NCBI RefSeq assembly: GCF_017848645.1
Contig: NZ_JAFEIF010000011.1
Location: 1 to 64,000 of the forward strand
DNA length: 64,000 nucleotides
Reading direction: 5' to 3'
Origin: Limnohabitans sp.
GTDB lineage: Bacteria; Pseudomonadota; Gammaproteobacteria; Burkholderiales; Burkholderiaceae_C
A program made the position numbers and the translations under genes. The notes under the pieces are model-generated. The model was given only the letters and a program-made list of their open reading frames with translations, made no database searches and was not told the DNA's origin. Shown here one piece after another: positions 8,026-18,401 of this stretch (position 1 is its first letter; the number at the start of each line of letters is the position of its first letter).

Positions 8026-11000
8026 ATGAATGCTCCCACCACGCTCCAACTTTTGATGCAAGCCGACGCCGATGCGCCGCGCCTGCGCGAGATTCCTTAC
8101 AACTACACCAGCTTTTCAGACCGCGAAATCGTGCTGCGCTTGCTGGGCGAGTCGGCCTGGGATCTGCTCAATGAACTGCGCGGAGAACGCCGCACGGGCC
8201 GCTCTGCCCGCATGCTGTACGAAGTGTTGGGCGACATCTGGGTGGTCGAGCGCAACCCCTATTTGCAGGACGACCTGCTGGACAACCCGGGCCGCCGTAA
8301 ATTGCTGGTCGAGGCCTTGCAGCACCGCCTGGGCGAGGTGCAAAAGCGCCGCACCCCGGGCGTGGACGCCGCCCGCGACGCCTTGGTCGGTCAATTGCTG
8401 GCCATGGCTGCTCAGGCCGTGACGCAGTTCAGCGAGCGCTTCACCCGCATGGCCAAACTGCGCAGCCAGGTGCAAAAGACGCTGGGCCGCCTCACGGCCA
8501 AGGACAACATCAAGTTCGATGGCCTCTCGCGTGTGAGCCATGTGACCGACGCTACCGACTGGCGCGTGGAATACCCCTTTGTGGTGCTGACGCCTGATTC
8601 CGAAGTCGAGATGGCCGGTTTGGTCAAAGGTTGTATCGACTTGGGCCTGACCATCGTTCCACGCGGCGGCGGCACGGGTTACACGGGCGGCGCTATTCCC
8701 TTGACCTGGAAGAGCGCGGTCATCAACACCGAAAAGCTAGAAGCCATGACCGAGGTCGAGATGGTCGACCTGCCCGGTATTGCGCACAAAATTCCTACCA
8801 TTTACTCCGAAGCCGGTGTGGTGACCCAGCGCGTGGCCGATGCGGCCGAGCGTGGGGGCTTTGTGTTCGCGGTGGACCCGACATCGGCCGAAGCCAGCTG
8901 CATTGGCGGCAACATCGCCATGAACGCGGGTGGCAAAAAGGCGGTTTTGTGGGGCACGGCGCTCGACAACCTGGCCAGCTGGCGCATGGTCACCCCTGAC
9001 GCCGAATGGTTGGACGTGGTGCGCATGGACCACAACATGGGCAAGATCCACGACGCCGAGGTCGCCACCTTTGAGTTGCGTTACTTCAAGGCCGACGGCA
9101 AAACCCCGATCCGCACCGAAACCCTGGTGATCCCGGGCAAGACTTTCCGCAAGGAAGGTTTGGGCAAGGACGTGACCGACAAGTTCTTGAGCGGCTTGCC
9201 CGGTGTGCAAAAAGAAGGCTGCGACGGCCTGATCACCAGCGCCCGCTGGGTCGTCCACCGCATGCCCACCCACACCCGCACCGTGTGCATGGAATTCTTT
9301 GGCCACGCCCGCGAGGCCGTGCCCAGCATCGTCGAGATCAAAGACTTCATGTTTGCCGAGCAAAAGCGCACCGGCACCGTGATGGCGGGCCTGGAGCACT
9401 TGGACGACCGTTATTTGCGGGCCGTGGGTTATTCCACCAAGTCCAAGCGCGGCGGCTTCCCCAAGATGGTCTTGATCGGTGACATTGCCGGTGACAACGC
9501 CGACGACGTGGCCAAGGCGACCAGCGAGATCGTGCGCATTGCCAACTCGCGCAGCGGCGAAGGCTTCATCGCCATCAGCCCCGAGGCGCGCAAAAAGTTC
9601 TGGTTGGACCGCAAAAAAACCGCTGCCATTTCGCGCCACACCAACGCCTTCAAGGTCAACGAAGACGTGGTGATTCCGCTGCCGCGCATGGCCGAGTACA
9701 CCGATGGCATCGAGCGCATCAACATCGAGCTGAGCCTGCGCAACAAGCTCAAACTGTGCCGCGAAATCGAAGCCTTCCTGGAGCGTGGCAACCTGCCGCT
9801 GGGCAAGCAAGACGATGCCAACGACATCCCTTCTGCCGAGTTGCTGGAAGACCGCGTGGCGCAAGCCCTGGCGGTGGTGCGGGAGGTGCGTGCGCAGTGG
9901 CAAGGCTGGTTGACCGATGTCGACACGCTGTTCCCTCAGCTGCAAGAGCACAGCCTGCGCGCCAGCTGGAAGACACAAATTCGCCCGGCTTTCCAGAACA
10001 TCTTCTCTGGCTCGGCCTTTTTACCGATCCTGACCGAGGTCACGGCCATTCACCAGCGCGTGCTCAAAGGCCGCGTGTGGGTGGCGCTGCACATGCACGC
10101 CGGTGACGGCAATGTGCACACCAACATCCCGGTCAACAGCGACAACTATGAGATGCTGCAAACCGCGCACGAGGCGGTGGCCCGCATCATGGTGCTGGCC
10201 CGCAGCCTGGACGGTGTGATCTCGGGCGAGCACGGCATTGGCATCACCAAGCTGGAGTTCTTGACCGACGCCGAGTTGGCCAATTTCACCGCCTACAAAG
10301 CCAAAGTGGACCCGGAAGGGCGCTTCAATAAAGGCAAGCTGCTGCGCGGCGCGGCCCTGACGGGGCTGGGCGACGATGTGCACGCCGCTGACCTGACCCA
10401 TGCTTACACCCCCAGCTTTGGCCTGATGGGCCACGAGTCGCTGATCATGCAGCAGTCGGACATTGGCGAGATCGCCGCCAGCGTGAAAGACTGCCTGCGC
10501 TGCGGCAAGTGCAAGCCCGTGTGCGCCACGCATGTGCCGCGTGCCAATTTGCTCTACAGCCCGCGCAACAAGATTTTGGCGACCTCTTTGCTGGTTGAGG
10601 CCTTCCTCTACGAAGAACAAACCCGCCGGGGCATCTCCATCAAGCACTGGCAAGAGTTTGAGGACGTGGCCGACCACTGCACCGTGTGCCACAAGTGCCT
10701 GACGCCTTGCCCGGTGAACATCGACTTTGGCGATGTGTCCATGAACATGCGCAACTTGCTGCGCAAGATGGGTCAAAAGAGCTTCCGCCCAGCGGCTGAG
10801 TTTCAGTCTTGGTTCATTGGTACGGCCAGTCCGAATGCCATTGCGTTGGGTCAAGCTTTGACCAAAATCAGTTTCAAGGCCCAGCGTTTGGGTAACCGTG
10901 TGTTGAATGTGTTTGCACGTCAACAAACCAAGGCTCCTCCAGCGTCAGTGGGTCAACCACCGATCAAAGAACAGGTGATTCATTTCATCAACAAAAAAAT

Positions 11001-11901
11001 GCCCGGAGGCCTGCCCAAAAAGGGTGCCCGAGCTTTGTTGGACATTGAAGACAAAGATTACGTCCCGATCATTCGTAACCCTAAAACCACGAGTGCTGAG
11101 ACCGAAGCGGTGTTTTATTTCCCCGGCTGTGGTTCGGAGCGCTTGTTCAGCCAGGTGGGCCTGGCCACCCAGGCCATGCTCTGGCATGTGGGCGTGCAGA
11201 CCGTGTTGCCACCGGGCTACCTGTGTTGCGGTTATCCGCAAAAGGGCTCGGGTCAGTTCGACAAGGCCGAGAAGATCATCACCGACAACCGGGTGCTGTT
11301 CCACCGCGTGGCCAACACGCTCAATTACCTGGACATCAAGACTGTGGTGGTGAGCTGCGGCACTTGCTACGACCAGTTGCAGGGCTACGAGTTCGACAAG
11401 ATCTTCCCCGGCTGCCGCATCATCGACATCCACGAGTTCTTGCTCGAAAAAGGCATGAAGTTGGACGCGGGCGGCGCCTACCTGTACCACGACCCTTGCC
11501 ACAGTCCGATGAAGCTGCAAGCACCCATGAAAACCGTCACAGCATTGTTGGGTGATGGTGTTTTGGAAAGTACGCGCTGCTGCGGTGAAAGTGGGGGCTT
11601 GGCCACATCGCGCCCTGATATTTCGACGCAGATTCGATTCCGAAAAGAAGAAGAAATTCGCAAAGGCGAGGTCGCTTTGCGCCAATCGGGGGCAGTCACA
11701 GCGGAGGAGAACGTCAAAATTCTCACGTCTTGCCCGAGCTGTTTGATGGGTTTGAACCGTTACCAGGACGACCTGCAAAACGGCCTGCTCGAAGCCGACT
11801 ACATCGTGGTCGAGATGGCCAAGCACATCCTGGGCGAAGAGTGGATGCCCGAGTACGTGAGCGCTGCCAATGCGGGCGGCATTGAGCGCGTTCTGGTGTA
11901 A
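8026..11901 (+). CDS. Large FAD-binding and [4Fe-4S] oxidoreductase (DUF3683 type)
   Basis: A 1291-residue fusion. The N-terminal ~120 residues resemble DUF3683. An FAD-binding (GlcD/D-lactate dehydrogenase type) domain has [14 protein letters not shown] near residue 211 and its oxidase C-terminal part has [12 protein letters not shown] and GEHGIGITK. Two [4Fe-4S] cysteine clusters follow, [11 protein letters not shown] near 823 and [11 protein letters not shown] near 884. Two CCG-type domains carry CCGYP near 1066 and CCGESGG near 1184. This architecture suggests oxidation of a 2-hydroxyacid with electrons passed to quinone; the substrate is unknown. I chose the ATG at 8026 (MNAPTTLQ); the frame extends to an ATG at 7879 without family support. 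Divergent from ugpB. Confidence 0.9.
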   Translation: MNAPTTLQLLMQADADAPRLREIPYNYTSFSDREIVLRLLGESAWDLLNELRGERRTGRSARMLYEVLGDIWVVERNPYLQDDLLDNPGRRKLLVEALQHRLGEVQKRRTPGVDAARDALVGQLLAMAAQAVTQFSERFTRMAKLRSQVQKTLGRLTAKDNIKFDGLSRVSHVTDATDWRVEYPFVVLTPDSEVEMAGLVKGCIDLGLTIVPRGGGTGYTGGAIPLTWKSAVINTEKLEAMTEVEMVDLPGIAHKIPTIYSEAGVVTQRVADAAERGGFVFAVDPTSAEASCIGGNIAMNAGGKKAVLWGTALDNLASWRMVTPDAEWLDVVRMDHNMGKIHDAEVATFELRYFKADGKTPIRTETLVIPGKTFRKEGLGKDVTDKFLSGLPGVQKEGCDGLITSARWVVHRMPTHTRTVCMEFFGHAREAVPSIVEIKDFMFAEQKRTGTVMAGLEHLDDRYLRAVGYSTKSKRGGFPKMVLIGDIAGDNADDVAKATSEIVRIANSRSGEGFIAISPEARKKFWLDRKKTAAISRHTNAFKVNEDVVIPLPRMAEYTDGIERINIELSLRNKLKLCREIEAFLERGNLPLGKQDDANDIPSAELLEDRVAQALAVVREVRAQWQGWLTDVDTLFPQLQEHSLRASWKTQIRPAFQNIFSGSAFLPILTEVTAIHQRVLKGRVWVALHMHAGDGNVHTNIPVNSDNYEMLQTAHEAVARIMVLARSLDGVISGEHGIGITKLEFLTDAELANFTAYKAKVDPEGRFNKGKLLRGAALTGLGDDVHAADLTHAYTPSFGLMGHESLIMQQSDIGEIAASVKDCLRCGKCKPVCATHVPRANLLYSPRNKILATSLLVEAFLYEEQTRRGISIKHWQEFEDVADHCTVCHKCLTPCPVNIDFGDVSMNMRNLLRKMGQKSFRPAAEFQSWFIGTASPNAIALGQALTKISFKAQRLGNRVLNVFARQQTKAPPASVGQPPIKEQVIHFINKKMPGGLPKKGARALLDIEDKDYVPIIRNPKTTSAETEAVFYFPGCGSERLFSQVGLATQAMLWHVGVQTVLPPGYLCCGYPQKGSGQFDKAEKIITDNRVLFHRVANTLNYLDIKTVVVSCGTCYDQLQGYEFDKIFPGCRIIDIHEFLLEKGMKLDAGGAYLYHDPCHSPMKLQAPMKTVTALLGDGVLESTRCCGESGGLATSRPDISTQIRFRKEEEIRKGEVALRQSGAVTAEENVKILTSCPSCLMGLNRYQDDLQNGLLEADYIVVEMAKHILGEEWMPEYVSAANAGGIERVLV

Positions 11902-11942
11902 CCCCAACACGCAACCCGACAGCAAGATTTCGAAAGCAAAAG

Positions 11943-12362
11943 ATGGCCGGATTGAAAAAAGACATGCCCCACCCCGAGTCGTTGACCCTGCACGGTCAGA
12001 CCCGGGTGCTGGAGATCGGGTTTTCTGACGGTGCGCAGTTCCGCATCCCCTTCGAGCTGATGCGCGTGTACTCGCCCTCGGCCGAGGTGCAAGGCCACGG
12101 CCCTGGCCAGGAAGTGCTGCAAACCGGCAAGCGCGAGGTCGGCATTGCCGAAATCGAGCCTGTTGGCAATTACGCCGTGAAACCCACCTTCACCGACGGG
12201 CACGAATCGGGCCTGTTCACTTGGGAATACCTGTATTTTTTGGGCGACCAAGAAGTCGCTTTGTGGAAGCAGTATGAAGACCGCCTGCAAGCGGCGGGCT
12301 TGAGCCGCGACGCGCCCATGGTCGAAGCCTCGGCGGGCGGCAGCTGCGGTCACAAGCATTGA
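11943..12362 (+). CDS. DUF971 domain protein (GBBH-like N-terminal domain)
   Basis: A 139-residue protein of the DUF971 family, related to the N-terminal domain of gamma-butyrobetaine hydroxylase. Visible family features are the early strand pattern [31 protein letters not shown]-type region (residues 26-54) and WEYLYFLG in the C-terminal half. A His/Cys-rich tail (GGSCGHKH) may bind metal. It lies 41 bp after the flavoprotein and 10 bp before ubiE, a position I associate with this family in Betaproteobacteria. Its biochemical role is not established; a Fe-S or metal-related role is only a suggestion. Confidence 0.88.
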   Translation: MAGLKKDMPHPESLTLHGQTRVLEIGFSDGAQFRIPFELMRVYSPSAEVQGHGPGQEVLQTGKREVGIAEIEPVGNYAVKPTFTDGHESGLFTWEYLYFLGDQEVALWKQYEDRLQAAGLSRDAPMVEASAGGSCGHKH

Positions 12363-12372
12363 GGGGGCGGGC

Positions 12373-13104
12373 ATGAGCAGCACCCACTTTGGTTTCAAAA
12401 CCGTCGATGAAACAGAAAAAGCCAAGCATGTGCGTGGTGTGTTCGACTCGGTCGCGTCCAAATACGACGTGATGAACGACCTGATGTCCATGGGCTTGCA
12501 CCGCGTGTGGAAGGCCTACACCGTGCAGGTGGCCAACCTCAAAGAGGGTGATCAGGTGCTGGACATCGCAGGCGGCACGGGCGACTTGTCCATGGCCTTT
12601 GCCAAAAAAGTGGGGGCCACGGGCCGTGTGGTGCACACCGACATCAACGAAGCCATGCTGTCCACTGGGCGTGACCGTCTGGTCGACCATGGCTTGGCCT
12701 TGCCCACCTTGGTGTGTGATGCTGAAAAGCTGCCTTTTCCAGACAACCATTTCAACGTGGTCAGCGTGGCCTTTGGTCTGCGCAACATGACGCACAAGGA
12801 TGTGGCCTTGAAGGAAATGTGCCGGGTGCTCAAACCGGGCGGGAAATTGCTGGTTTTGGAGTTTTCGAAGGTGGCCAAACCCCTGGAAAAAGCCTACGAC
12901 TGGTACAGCTTCAAGATCCTTCCCCAATTGGGTAAGTTGGTGGCGGGCGACGCCGACAGCTACCGTTACCTGGCCGAATCCATCCGCATGCACCCCGGGC
13001 AAGAAGACCTGAAAACCCTTATGAAAAATGCCGGATTTGGCCATGTGGATTTTCACAATTTGTCGGCTGGGGTGGTAGCCTTGCACATGGGCATCAAATG
13101 TTGA
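12373..13104 (+). CDS. ubiE: Ubiquinone/menaquinone C-methyltransferase
   Basis: SAM-dependent C-methylation of the benzoquinol ring in ubiquinone synthesis (also demethylmenaquinone where present). The 243-residue protein has the UbiE N-terminus [20 protein letters not shown], the SAM-binding motif [12 protein letters not shown] near residue 60, and the downstream [10 protein letters not shown] and [14 protein letters not shown] motifs. It begins the ubi stretch ubiE - Tim44-like - ubiJ - ubiB, all in the same direction. An upstream GAGGGGGCGGGC sequence provides a ribosome site. Confidence 0.97.
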   Translation: MSSTHFGFKTVDETEKAKHVRGVFDSVASKYDVMNDLMSMGLHRVWKAYTVQVANLKEGDQVLDIAGGTGDLSMAFAKKVGATGRVVHTDINEAMLSTGRDRLVDHGLALPTLVCDAEKLPFPDNHFNVVSVAFGLRNMTHKDVALKEMCRVLKPGGKLLVLEFSKVAKPLEKAYDWYSFKILPQLGKLVAGDADSYRYLAESIRMHPGQEDLKTLMKNAGFGHVDFHNLSAGVVALHMGIKC

Positions 13105-13139
13105 CGCCCGAAATCTGAATTTCCTGAGTTGGAGACACC

Positions 13140-14147
13140 ATGAACAACAAGTTGATGACACTGATGCTCGCAGGCGTGATGGCCTTGGGCAGCCTCAATG
13201 CTGAGGCAGCACGCCGCATGGGTGGCGGCAAGTCTGTTGGCCAGCAGTCGAACCAGGTGACCAAGCGTGACGCCGCGCCGCAAACCCCGGCCGCACCTGC
13301 ACAAAATGCCGCGCCCACCAACGCAGCCAAGCCCGGTGCGGCACCTGCAGCCGCTGCCCCCAAGAAGCCTTGGGGTGCGATGTTGGGTGGCTTGGCCGCT
13401 GGTTTGGGTCTGGCCTGGTTGGCCAGCTCTCTGGGCTTGGGTGAAGCCTTTGGCAACATCCTGATGGCTTTGTTGATCGGTGTGGCCGTCATCGCCGTGA
13501 TTGGCATGATCATGCGGGCCCGCCGAGGAGGTGCTGCACAAACAGGTGGTAATGGTGGCCTGGCTTACCAAGGTGCAGGCGCATCGGCTGATAACCCCGC
13601 CACCTACAAACAGTACAGCCCCCAAAACGTGGGCAACGACGCATCGGCCCGCCCATGGGAAGGTCAAAACACCCGCTTCGACAGCTCGGCTGCGTCGCAG
13701 TCCACCGGCTCCATGATCGGCTCGGGCATCGGCTCAGGCCTGAGCGGCTCGCAAACCTGGGGCATCCCCGCCGGTTTCGACGTCGACAACTTTGTCACGG
13801 CTGCCAAGCGCAACTTTGTTACTTTGCAAGACGCCTGGGACCGTTCGGACATCAGCGCCCTGCGTTCCATGATGACGGACGCCATGGTGGTGGAAATCCG
13901 CAACCAGCTGTCCGAGCGCGAAGCGCAGTTCCCCGGTCAGCCCAATAAGACCGAAGTGGTCATGCTCGACGCCCAGCTGCTGGGCATCGAAGAGCAGGCC
14001 GATACCTACTTGGCCAGCGTCGAGTTCAACGGCATGATTCGCGAAGACGCGGCTTCCGGCCCCAGCCCATTCCGTGAAGTCTGGAACATGACCAAATCCA
14101 AGCAAGGCGGCGGCTGGCTGGTGGCTGGCGTGCAAGCGCTGCAATAA
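13140..14147 (+). CDS. Tim44-like domain membrane protein
   Basis: A 335-residue protein. An N-terminal signal or anchor (residues 1-24, ending LNAEA) is followed by a Gln/Ala/Pro-rich linker, two hydrophobic helices at about residues 80-123 rich in Gly/Leu, a Gly/Ser-rich linker and a C-terminal Tim44-like domain from about residue 215 (FDVDNFVTAAKRNFVTLQDAWD). Tim44-like domains occur in bacterial membrane proteins of unclear function. The position between ubiE and ubiJ suggests a membrane-linked role close to quinone metabolism, but that is context only. GGAG lies upstream of the ATG. Confidence 0.85.
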   Translation: MNNKLMTLMLAGVMALGSLNAEAARRMGGGKSVGQQSNQVTKRDAAPQTPAAPAQNAAPTNAAKPGAAPAAAAPKKPWGAMLGGLAAGLGLAWLASSLGLGEAFGNILMALLIGVAVIAVIGMIMRARRGGAAQTGGNGGLAYQGAGASADNPATYKQYSPQNVGNDASARPWEGQNTRFDSSAASQSTGSMIGSGIGSGLSGSQTWGIPAGFDVDNFVTAAKRNFVTLQDAWDRSDISALRSMMTDAMVVEIRNQLSEREAQFPGQPNKTEVVMLDAQLLGIEEQADTYLASVEFNGMIREDAASGPSPFREVWNMTKSKQGGGWLVAGVQALQ

Positions 14148-14193
14148 AGACCGCGCCATAAAGCCCTGAAGCTTTGGGGCTGGCACTTTCGGG

Positions 14194-14207
14194 AATAATC
14201 GGGGACT
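14194..14207 (+). promoter_or_regulatory. Candidate -10 element 8 nt before ubiJ ATG
   Basis: AATAAT at 14194-14199 is followed by eight bases and the ubiJ ATG, with no Shine-Dalgarno sequence. A good -35 is not visible. This fits the repeated near-leaderless layout seen elsewhere in the window. Confidence 0.3.
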
Positions 14208-14768
14208 ATGGCAACACAGTCCCCTTTTTCATGGGCCGCTCAGGCGCTCCCCGACATGGTCAACCGTCTCGCGACCAACTTCCAGCCCCCGGACTGGGTG
14301 GTGGACGAGGGCATCAACCGCCTGGTTTTGTTCCTCAACCATGTGCTGATGAGCGAGCCCGAGGCCATGGCCCGTTTGGCCCGCCAAAAAGGCCAGCGCA
14401 TCGAGCTGGTCTGGGACCGCATTCAACTTCAATTGAGCCCCACCCCTGCAGGCCTGCTCGAACGCGGCCGTTTTGAAGGCTTTGACCTGCGCCTGACAGT
14501 GACCGAGGACTCGCCCGTTTCCATCGCTTCGGCCTTGGCCCGGGGCGACAAACCCAAGGTCCGCATCGAAGGCGATGTGCAGCTGGCCGCTGAAGTCAAT
14601 TGGCTGATCGACCATGTGCGCTGGGATGCCGAAGAGGATCTGGCCCGCCTGATCGGCGACGCCCCCGCGCATACTCTGACACAAGCTGCCCGTCAGGCCA
14701 TGACGGCATTGCGCAGTTTTGTCGCCCAGCGACCCGGCACCGGCTTGCGCACGGGCAGCGCAGCATGA
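14208..14768 (+). CDS. ubiJ: Ubiquinone biosynthesis accessory factor UbiJ (SCP2 domain)
   Basis: A 186-residue protein with an SCP2-like lipid-binding domain, as in UbiJ, which helps assemble the soluble Ubi complex that hydroxylates and methylates the quinone ring. Visible are the conserved start region around [11 protein letters not shown], the SCP2-like strands (residues 55-115), and the C-terminal helix ending in [20 protein letters not shown], which is characteristic of UbiJ. Its stop codon overlaps the ubiB start (ATGA), implying translational coupling. Confidence 0.9.
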   Translation: MATQSPFSWAAQALPDMVNRLATNFQPPDWVVDEGINRLVLFLNHVLMSEPEAMARLARQKGQRIELVWDRIQLQLSPTPAGLLERGRFEGFDLRLTVTEDSPVSIASALARGDKPKVRIEGDVQLAAEVNWLIDHVRWDAEEDLARLIGDAPAHTLTQAARQAMTALRSFVAQRPGTGLRTGSAA

Positions 14769-16342
14769 TGCGCTGGGGCCGTTTCGGGCGCGGTGCCTTC
14801 ATCGTCTTCATCGTCCTGCGCTACGGCCTGGACGAGTTGGTGCTCTCCAGCTTTCAGAAACCCTGGATTCGCCTGCTGGCCCGCGTACTTTCGGTGGGCC
14901 GCGACTTGCGCTCACCGCGCGCTGTGCGCCTGCGCGAGGCGCTCGAGCGTCTGGGTCCGATCTTTGTGAAGTTTGGCCAGGTGCTGTCCACCCGGCGCGA
15001 CTTGCTGGCCCCCGACATCGCTGAAGAACTGGCCAAGCTGCAAGACCGCGTGCCGCCGTTCAGTTCTGCCATCGCGGTGGCCTCGATCGAGCGGGCTTTC
15101 AACCGCAAAGTCGACGACATCTTTGAAACTTTTGAGCGCGAGCCTGTGGCCAGTGCTTCGATTGCGCAGGTGCACTTTGCCACTTTGCGCGGCAAATCGG
15201 GTGACGTGCGTGAGGTGGCCGTGAAGGTGTTGCGACCCGGCATGCTGCCCGTCATCGACAAAGACCTGAGCCTCATGCGCATGATGGCCGGTTGGGTGGA
15301 GAGCCTGAGCGCCGACGGCAAACGACTCAAGCCTCGCGAGGTGGTGGCCGAGTTTGACAAATACCTGCATGACGAGCTGGACCTGGTGCGCGAAGCGGCC
15401 AACGCCGCGCAGCTGCGCCGCAACATGCAAGGCCTCGATCTGGTGCTGATCCCTGAAATGATCTGGGACTTTTGCCACCCAGAGGTCATCGTCATGGAGC
15501 GCATGCACGGCGTGCCCATCAGCCAGGTCGACCGTTTGCGCGAGGCGGGTGTGGACATTCCCAAGCTGGCCCGCGATGGCGTGACGCTGTTTTTCACGCA
15601 AGTGTTCCGCGACGGCTTTTTCCATGCCGACATGCACCCGGGCAACATCCAGGTGAGCCTGGCCCCGGAGACCTTTGGCCGCTACATCTCCTTGGACTTC
15701 GGCATCGTGGGCACGCTCACCGAGTACGACAAGGAGTACCTGGCGCAAAACTTCACCGCGTTTTTCCGCCGCGACTACAAGCGCGTGGCCGAACTGCACA
15801 TCGAGTCCGGTTGGGTGCCCCCCGAAACGCGGGTGGACGAGCTGGAGTCGGCCATTCGCGCGGTGTGCGAGCCTTACTTTGATCGCCCGCTCAAGGAAAT
15901 TTCGCTGGGCATGGTGCTCATGCGGCTGTTCCAGACCTCGCGCCGCTTTCAGGTCGAGATCCAGCCGCAGTTGGTGCTGTTGCAAAAAACCCTGCTCAAC
16001 ATCGAAGGCCTGGGCCGCGACCTGGACCCGGAGCTGGACCTGTGGAGCACGGCCAAGCCTTTCCTCGAGACCTGGATGCTCGAGCAAATCGGTCCCAAAA
16101 AGCTTTGGGAAGAGCTCAAGGCCCAGGCCCCGCATTACGCCAAACTGCTGCCGCAGTTGCCACGCTTGCTGCACGAGTACCTGAAACAACCGCGCCAAAA
16201 CGATGCACGGCAGACCGAGCAGCTGCTGGCCGAGCAGCGCAGAACCAACAGACTGCTGCAAACCCTGATTTACGCCAGCTTGGGCTTTGTGGTCTCCTTG
16301 CTCGTTTTGCAGGTGGGCATGCACCTGCAACTGATTTACTAA
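14765..16342 (+). CDS. ubiB: Probable protein kinase/ATPase UbiB of ubiquinone biosynthesis
   Basis: A member of the ABC1/ADCK/UbiB atypical kinase family needed for ubiquinone synthesis. The 525 residues match UbiB. The diagnostic KxGQ motif is in [15 protein letters not shown] near residue 72, the alanine-rich loop in [11 protein letters not shown], and the nucleotide-binding DFG-like DFGIVG near 310, with DMHPGN just before it. Two C-terminal hydrophobic segments (last ~40 residues) anchor it in the membrane. I chose the ATG at 14765, which overlaps the ubiJ stop; upstream in-frame codons lie inside ubiJ. Confidence 0.96.
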   Translation: MMRWGRFGRGAFIVFIVLRYGLDELVLSSFQKPWIRLLARVLSVGRDLRSPRAVRLREALERLGPIFVKFGQVLSTRRDLLAPDIAEELAKLQDRVPPFSSAIAVASIERAFNRKVDDIFETFEREPVASASIAQVHFATLRGKSGDVREVAVKVLRPGMLPVIDKDLSLMRMMAGWVESLSADGKRLKPREVVAEFDKYLHDELDLVREAANAAQLRRNMQGLDLVLIPEMIWDFCHPEVIVMERMHGVPISQVDRLREAGVDIPKLARDGVTLFFTQVFRDGFFHADMHPGNIQVSLAPETFGRYISLDFGIVGTLTEYDKEYLAQNFTAFFRRDYKRVAELHIESGWVPPETRVDELESAIRAVCEPYFDRPLKEISLGMVLMRLFQTSRRFQVEIQPQLVLLQKTLLNIEGLGRDLDPELDLWSTAKPFLETWMLEQIGPKKLWEELKAQAPHYAKLLPQLPRLLHEYLKQPRQNDARQTEQLLAEQRRTNRLLQTLIYASLGFVVSLLVLQVGMHLQLIY

Positions 16343-16366
16343 GCCTGATTTTTGGAGGGTACGAAG

Positions 16367-17842
16367 GTGCTGCTGACTTTTGTGATCGCTTACTTGGCCG
16401 TGACCATCAGCATTGGTTTGTTGGCTGCACGCCGGGTCCATGGGGCCAAGGATTACCTGGTGGCGGGCCGGAGCTTGCCGCTGTACATGAACGTGGCCAC
16501 CGTCTTTGCCACATGGTTCGGGGCCGAGACGGTCCTGTCGGTGTCGGCCACCTTTGCCAAGGATGGCCTCAATGGCATCCCCGGTGACCCCTTTGGTGCC
16601 ACGGTTTGCCTGGTGCTGGCGGCTTTGTTGTTTGCTAAGCTGTTTTACCGCCTGAACCTGCTCACCATTGGCGACTTCTACAAGGTGCGCTATGGCAAGT
16701 CTGTGGAGGTGCTGACCAGCGTGGCGATTGTGTTGTCTTACCTGGGCTGGACCTCGGCGCAATTGACGGCGCTGGGCTTGGTCATTCATGTGCTCTCGTC
16801 CGGGGCGATTGATCTGAACTACGCCATCATGATGGGCGCCGCCGTGGTGCTGGTCTACACCGTGTTTGGCGGCATGTGGTCGGTGGCCTTCACCGATTTG
16901 TTCCAGACCGTGGTGATCGTGGTGGGCCTGGTCCTCGTGGCCACCTTGGTGGGCGGCAATGCGGGCGGCTTTGAGAAGGTGGTGGCGCAAGCGGCGGCCG
17001 ACGGTAAGTTCGACATGTTCCCGGCCGACATGGATGCCGCCGCCTGGTGGGCCATGGCGGGTGCTTTCTTCGCCTTTGCCTTTGGCTCCATTCCGCAGCA
17101 GGACGTGTTTCAGCGCATGACCAGCGCCAAGGACGAAAAAACTGCCGTGCGCGGCACCGTCATTGGGGCCTTGATGTACTTTGTGATCGCTTTCATTCCG
17201 CTGTACATCGCTTATGCGGCCCTGATCGCCCATCCCGAGCTCAAAGCCTTGTTCGAGTCGGAAGACGCCCGCACCATCCAGCGCATCCTGCCCGATCTGG
17301 TGCTGGGCAAGATGCCCATGTGGGCGCAGATTTTGTTCTTTGGTGCTTTGTTGTCGGCCATTTTGTCGACCGCCAGCGGTGCCTTGTTGGCTCCCACCGC
17401 TACCTTTACCGAGAACGTGCTCAAGCCTTTTGTGCCCCACATGAGCGACCGCCAGTTCTTGCTGCTGCTGCGCGTCATTTTGGTCACTTTCACCTCGTTT
17501 GCCCTGTTGTTTGCCCTCAACAGCACCAGCACCATGTACGAGATGGTGCAAAACGCCTACAACGTCACCTTGACCGGGGCTTTTGTGCCGCTGGTGGCCG
17601 GAGCCTTCTGGCGGCGGGCCAACACCCAGGGGGCCTTATTTTCGGTGGTGTTGGGCGTGGGCACCTGGCTGGTGTTCAACTTCCTGGCTCCCGAAACCCT
17701 GGTGCCAGCCAACTTGCTCGGCCTGATGGCGTCCATCGTGGGCATGCTGCTGGGCTCTTTGGCACCGAGCGTGATCACCAACCGGGGTCAGTCCATGGCC
17801 AGCGCCTTGGACCACGCCGCCCGGGACACCTCCAGCCGCTGA
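16367..17842 (+). CDS. Sodium:solute symporter family transporter
   Basis: A 491-residue SSF-family symporter with about 13 hydrophobic segments spread over the whole length. The SSF pattern is visible: DYLVAGRSLPLYMNVATVFATWFGAE near residues 24-50 and VFGGMWSVAFTDLFQT near 165-182. I chose the GTG at 16367 because GGAGGG ends 7 nt upstream; a TTG at 16352 would overlap this ribosome site. The start is 24 bp after ubiB. The substrate cannot be told from sequence; proline, pantothenate and organic-acid SSF transporters look alike here. Confidence 0.9.
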   Translation: MLLTFVIAYLAVTISIGLLAARRVHGAKDYLVAGRSLPLYMNVATVFATWFGAETVLSVSATFAKDGLNGIPGDPFGATVCLVLAALLFAKLFYRLNLLTIGDFYKVRYGKSVEVLTSVAIVLSYLGWTSAQLTALGLVIHVLSSGAIDLNYAIMMGAAVVLVYTVFGGMWSVAFTDLFQTVVIVVGLVLVATLVGGNAGGFEKVVAQAAADGKFDMFPADMDAAAWWAMAGAFFAFAFGSIPQQDVFQRMTSAKDEKTAVRGTVIGALMYFVIAFIPLYIAYAALIAHPELKALFESEDARTIQRILPDLVLGKMPMWAQILFFGALLSAILSTASGALLAPTATFTENVLKPFVPHMSDRQFLLLLRVILVTFTSFALLFALNSTSTMYEMVQNAYNVTLTGAFVPLVAGAFWRRANTQGALFSVVLGVGTWLVFNFLAPETLVPANLLGLMASIVGMLLGSLAPSVITNRGQSMASALDHAARDTSSR

Positions 17843-17851
17843 AGCCACGGT

Positions 17852-17876
17852 CACAGTGGCTTTTATGGTCACTGTG
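17852..17876. other. Hairpin downstream of the symporter gene
   Basis: CACAGTG (17852-17858) and CACTGTG (17870-17876) form a 7-bp inverted repeat with an 11-nt loop just after the symporter stop codon. There is no T tract, so it is a weak terminator candidate or a protein site. Confidence 0.3.
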
Positions 17877-17997
17877 GCCAGCGCGGACATTTTGGCCATC
17901 GGCCGACAAGGCCCCTTGGCCACAACCCAAGCCGTGAGGCCGGGCCAGCGCTGGGGTGTTGCCTTGGGTCTTGGGGCTTGAGGGGCGATGCCAAGCC

Positions 17998-18029
17998 TAT
18001 AATTGAAGGTTTTCTTGCATCACCTTCAA
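17998..18029 (+). promoter_or_regulatory. fmdB-like gene promoter -10 and 5' leader hairpin
   Basis: TATAAT at 17998-18003 is a consensus -10, though no good -35 is apparent. The 8-bp inverted repeat TTGAAGGT/ACCTTCAA at 18003-18010 and 18022-18029 (11-nt loop) would form just inside the leader, 11 nt before the ATG at 18041. It could affect translation start. Confidence 0.4.
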
Positions 18030-18040
18030 AGGCTTTTCAC

Positions 18041-18364
18041 ATGCCCATTTACGCCTACAAATGCGACGCCTGCGGCCATGCCAAGGATGTTCTGCAAAAA
18101 ATGAGCGACGATCCATTGACCGATTGCCCCGCTTGCGGCGCCCCCAAATTCAACAAACAGCTCACCGCCCCGGGTTTCCAGCTCAAGGGCACAGGCTGGT
18201 ATGCCACTGACTTCAAGGGCGGCGGAGCAGCCGCAGTCCCTGCCGCAGCGGGCACCGCAGCAGATGCTGTCGCCGCACCGTCACCAGCTCCAGCCAGCGA
18301 CAGTGCAGCGCCTGCCGCAACGGCCAGCGCCGCTGGCTGCGCCGCTTCGTGCGCCTGCCATTGA
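18041..18364 (+). CDS. FmdB-family zinc-ribbon protein
   Basis: A 107-residue protein beginning MPIYAYKCDACGHAKDVLQK, the FmdB putative regulatory protein signature. Two CxxC knuckles (CDAC near residue 8 and CPAC near residue 35) would bind one zinc ion. The C-terminal half is a low-complexity Ala/Pro/Ser tail ending CAASCACH, itself Cys-rich. I chose the ATG at 18041 by family start. It is followed 37 bp later by the DUF502 gene and then aspS, an arrangement I associate with Betaproteobacteria. Function is unknown; nucleic-acid or protein binding is plausible. Confidence 0.9.
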   Translation: MPIYAYKCDACGHAKDVLQKMSDDPLTDCPACGAPKFNKQLTAPGFQLKGTGWYATDFKGGGAAAVPAAAGTAADAVAAPSPAPASDSAAPAATASAAGCAASCACH

Positions 18365-18401
18365 TCTTTCTGAACGCTGACTTCACCGATTGCCCCACCC
18401 C

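Noticed and set aside
14912-17551. Minus-strand open frame of 879 codons
   Set aside because: It is antisense to ubiB and the symporter, and its translation is His/Gln-rich with no motif.
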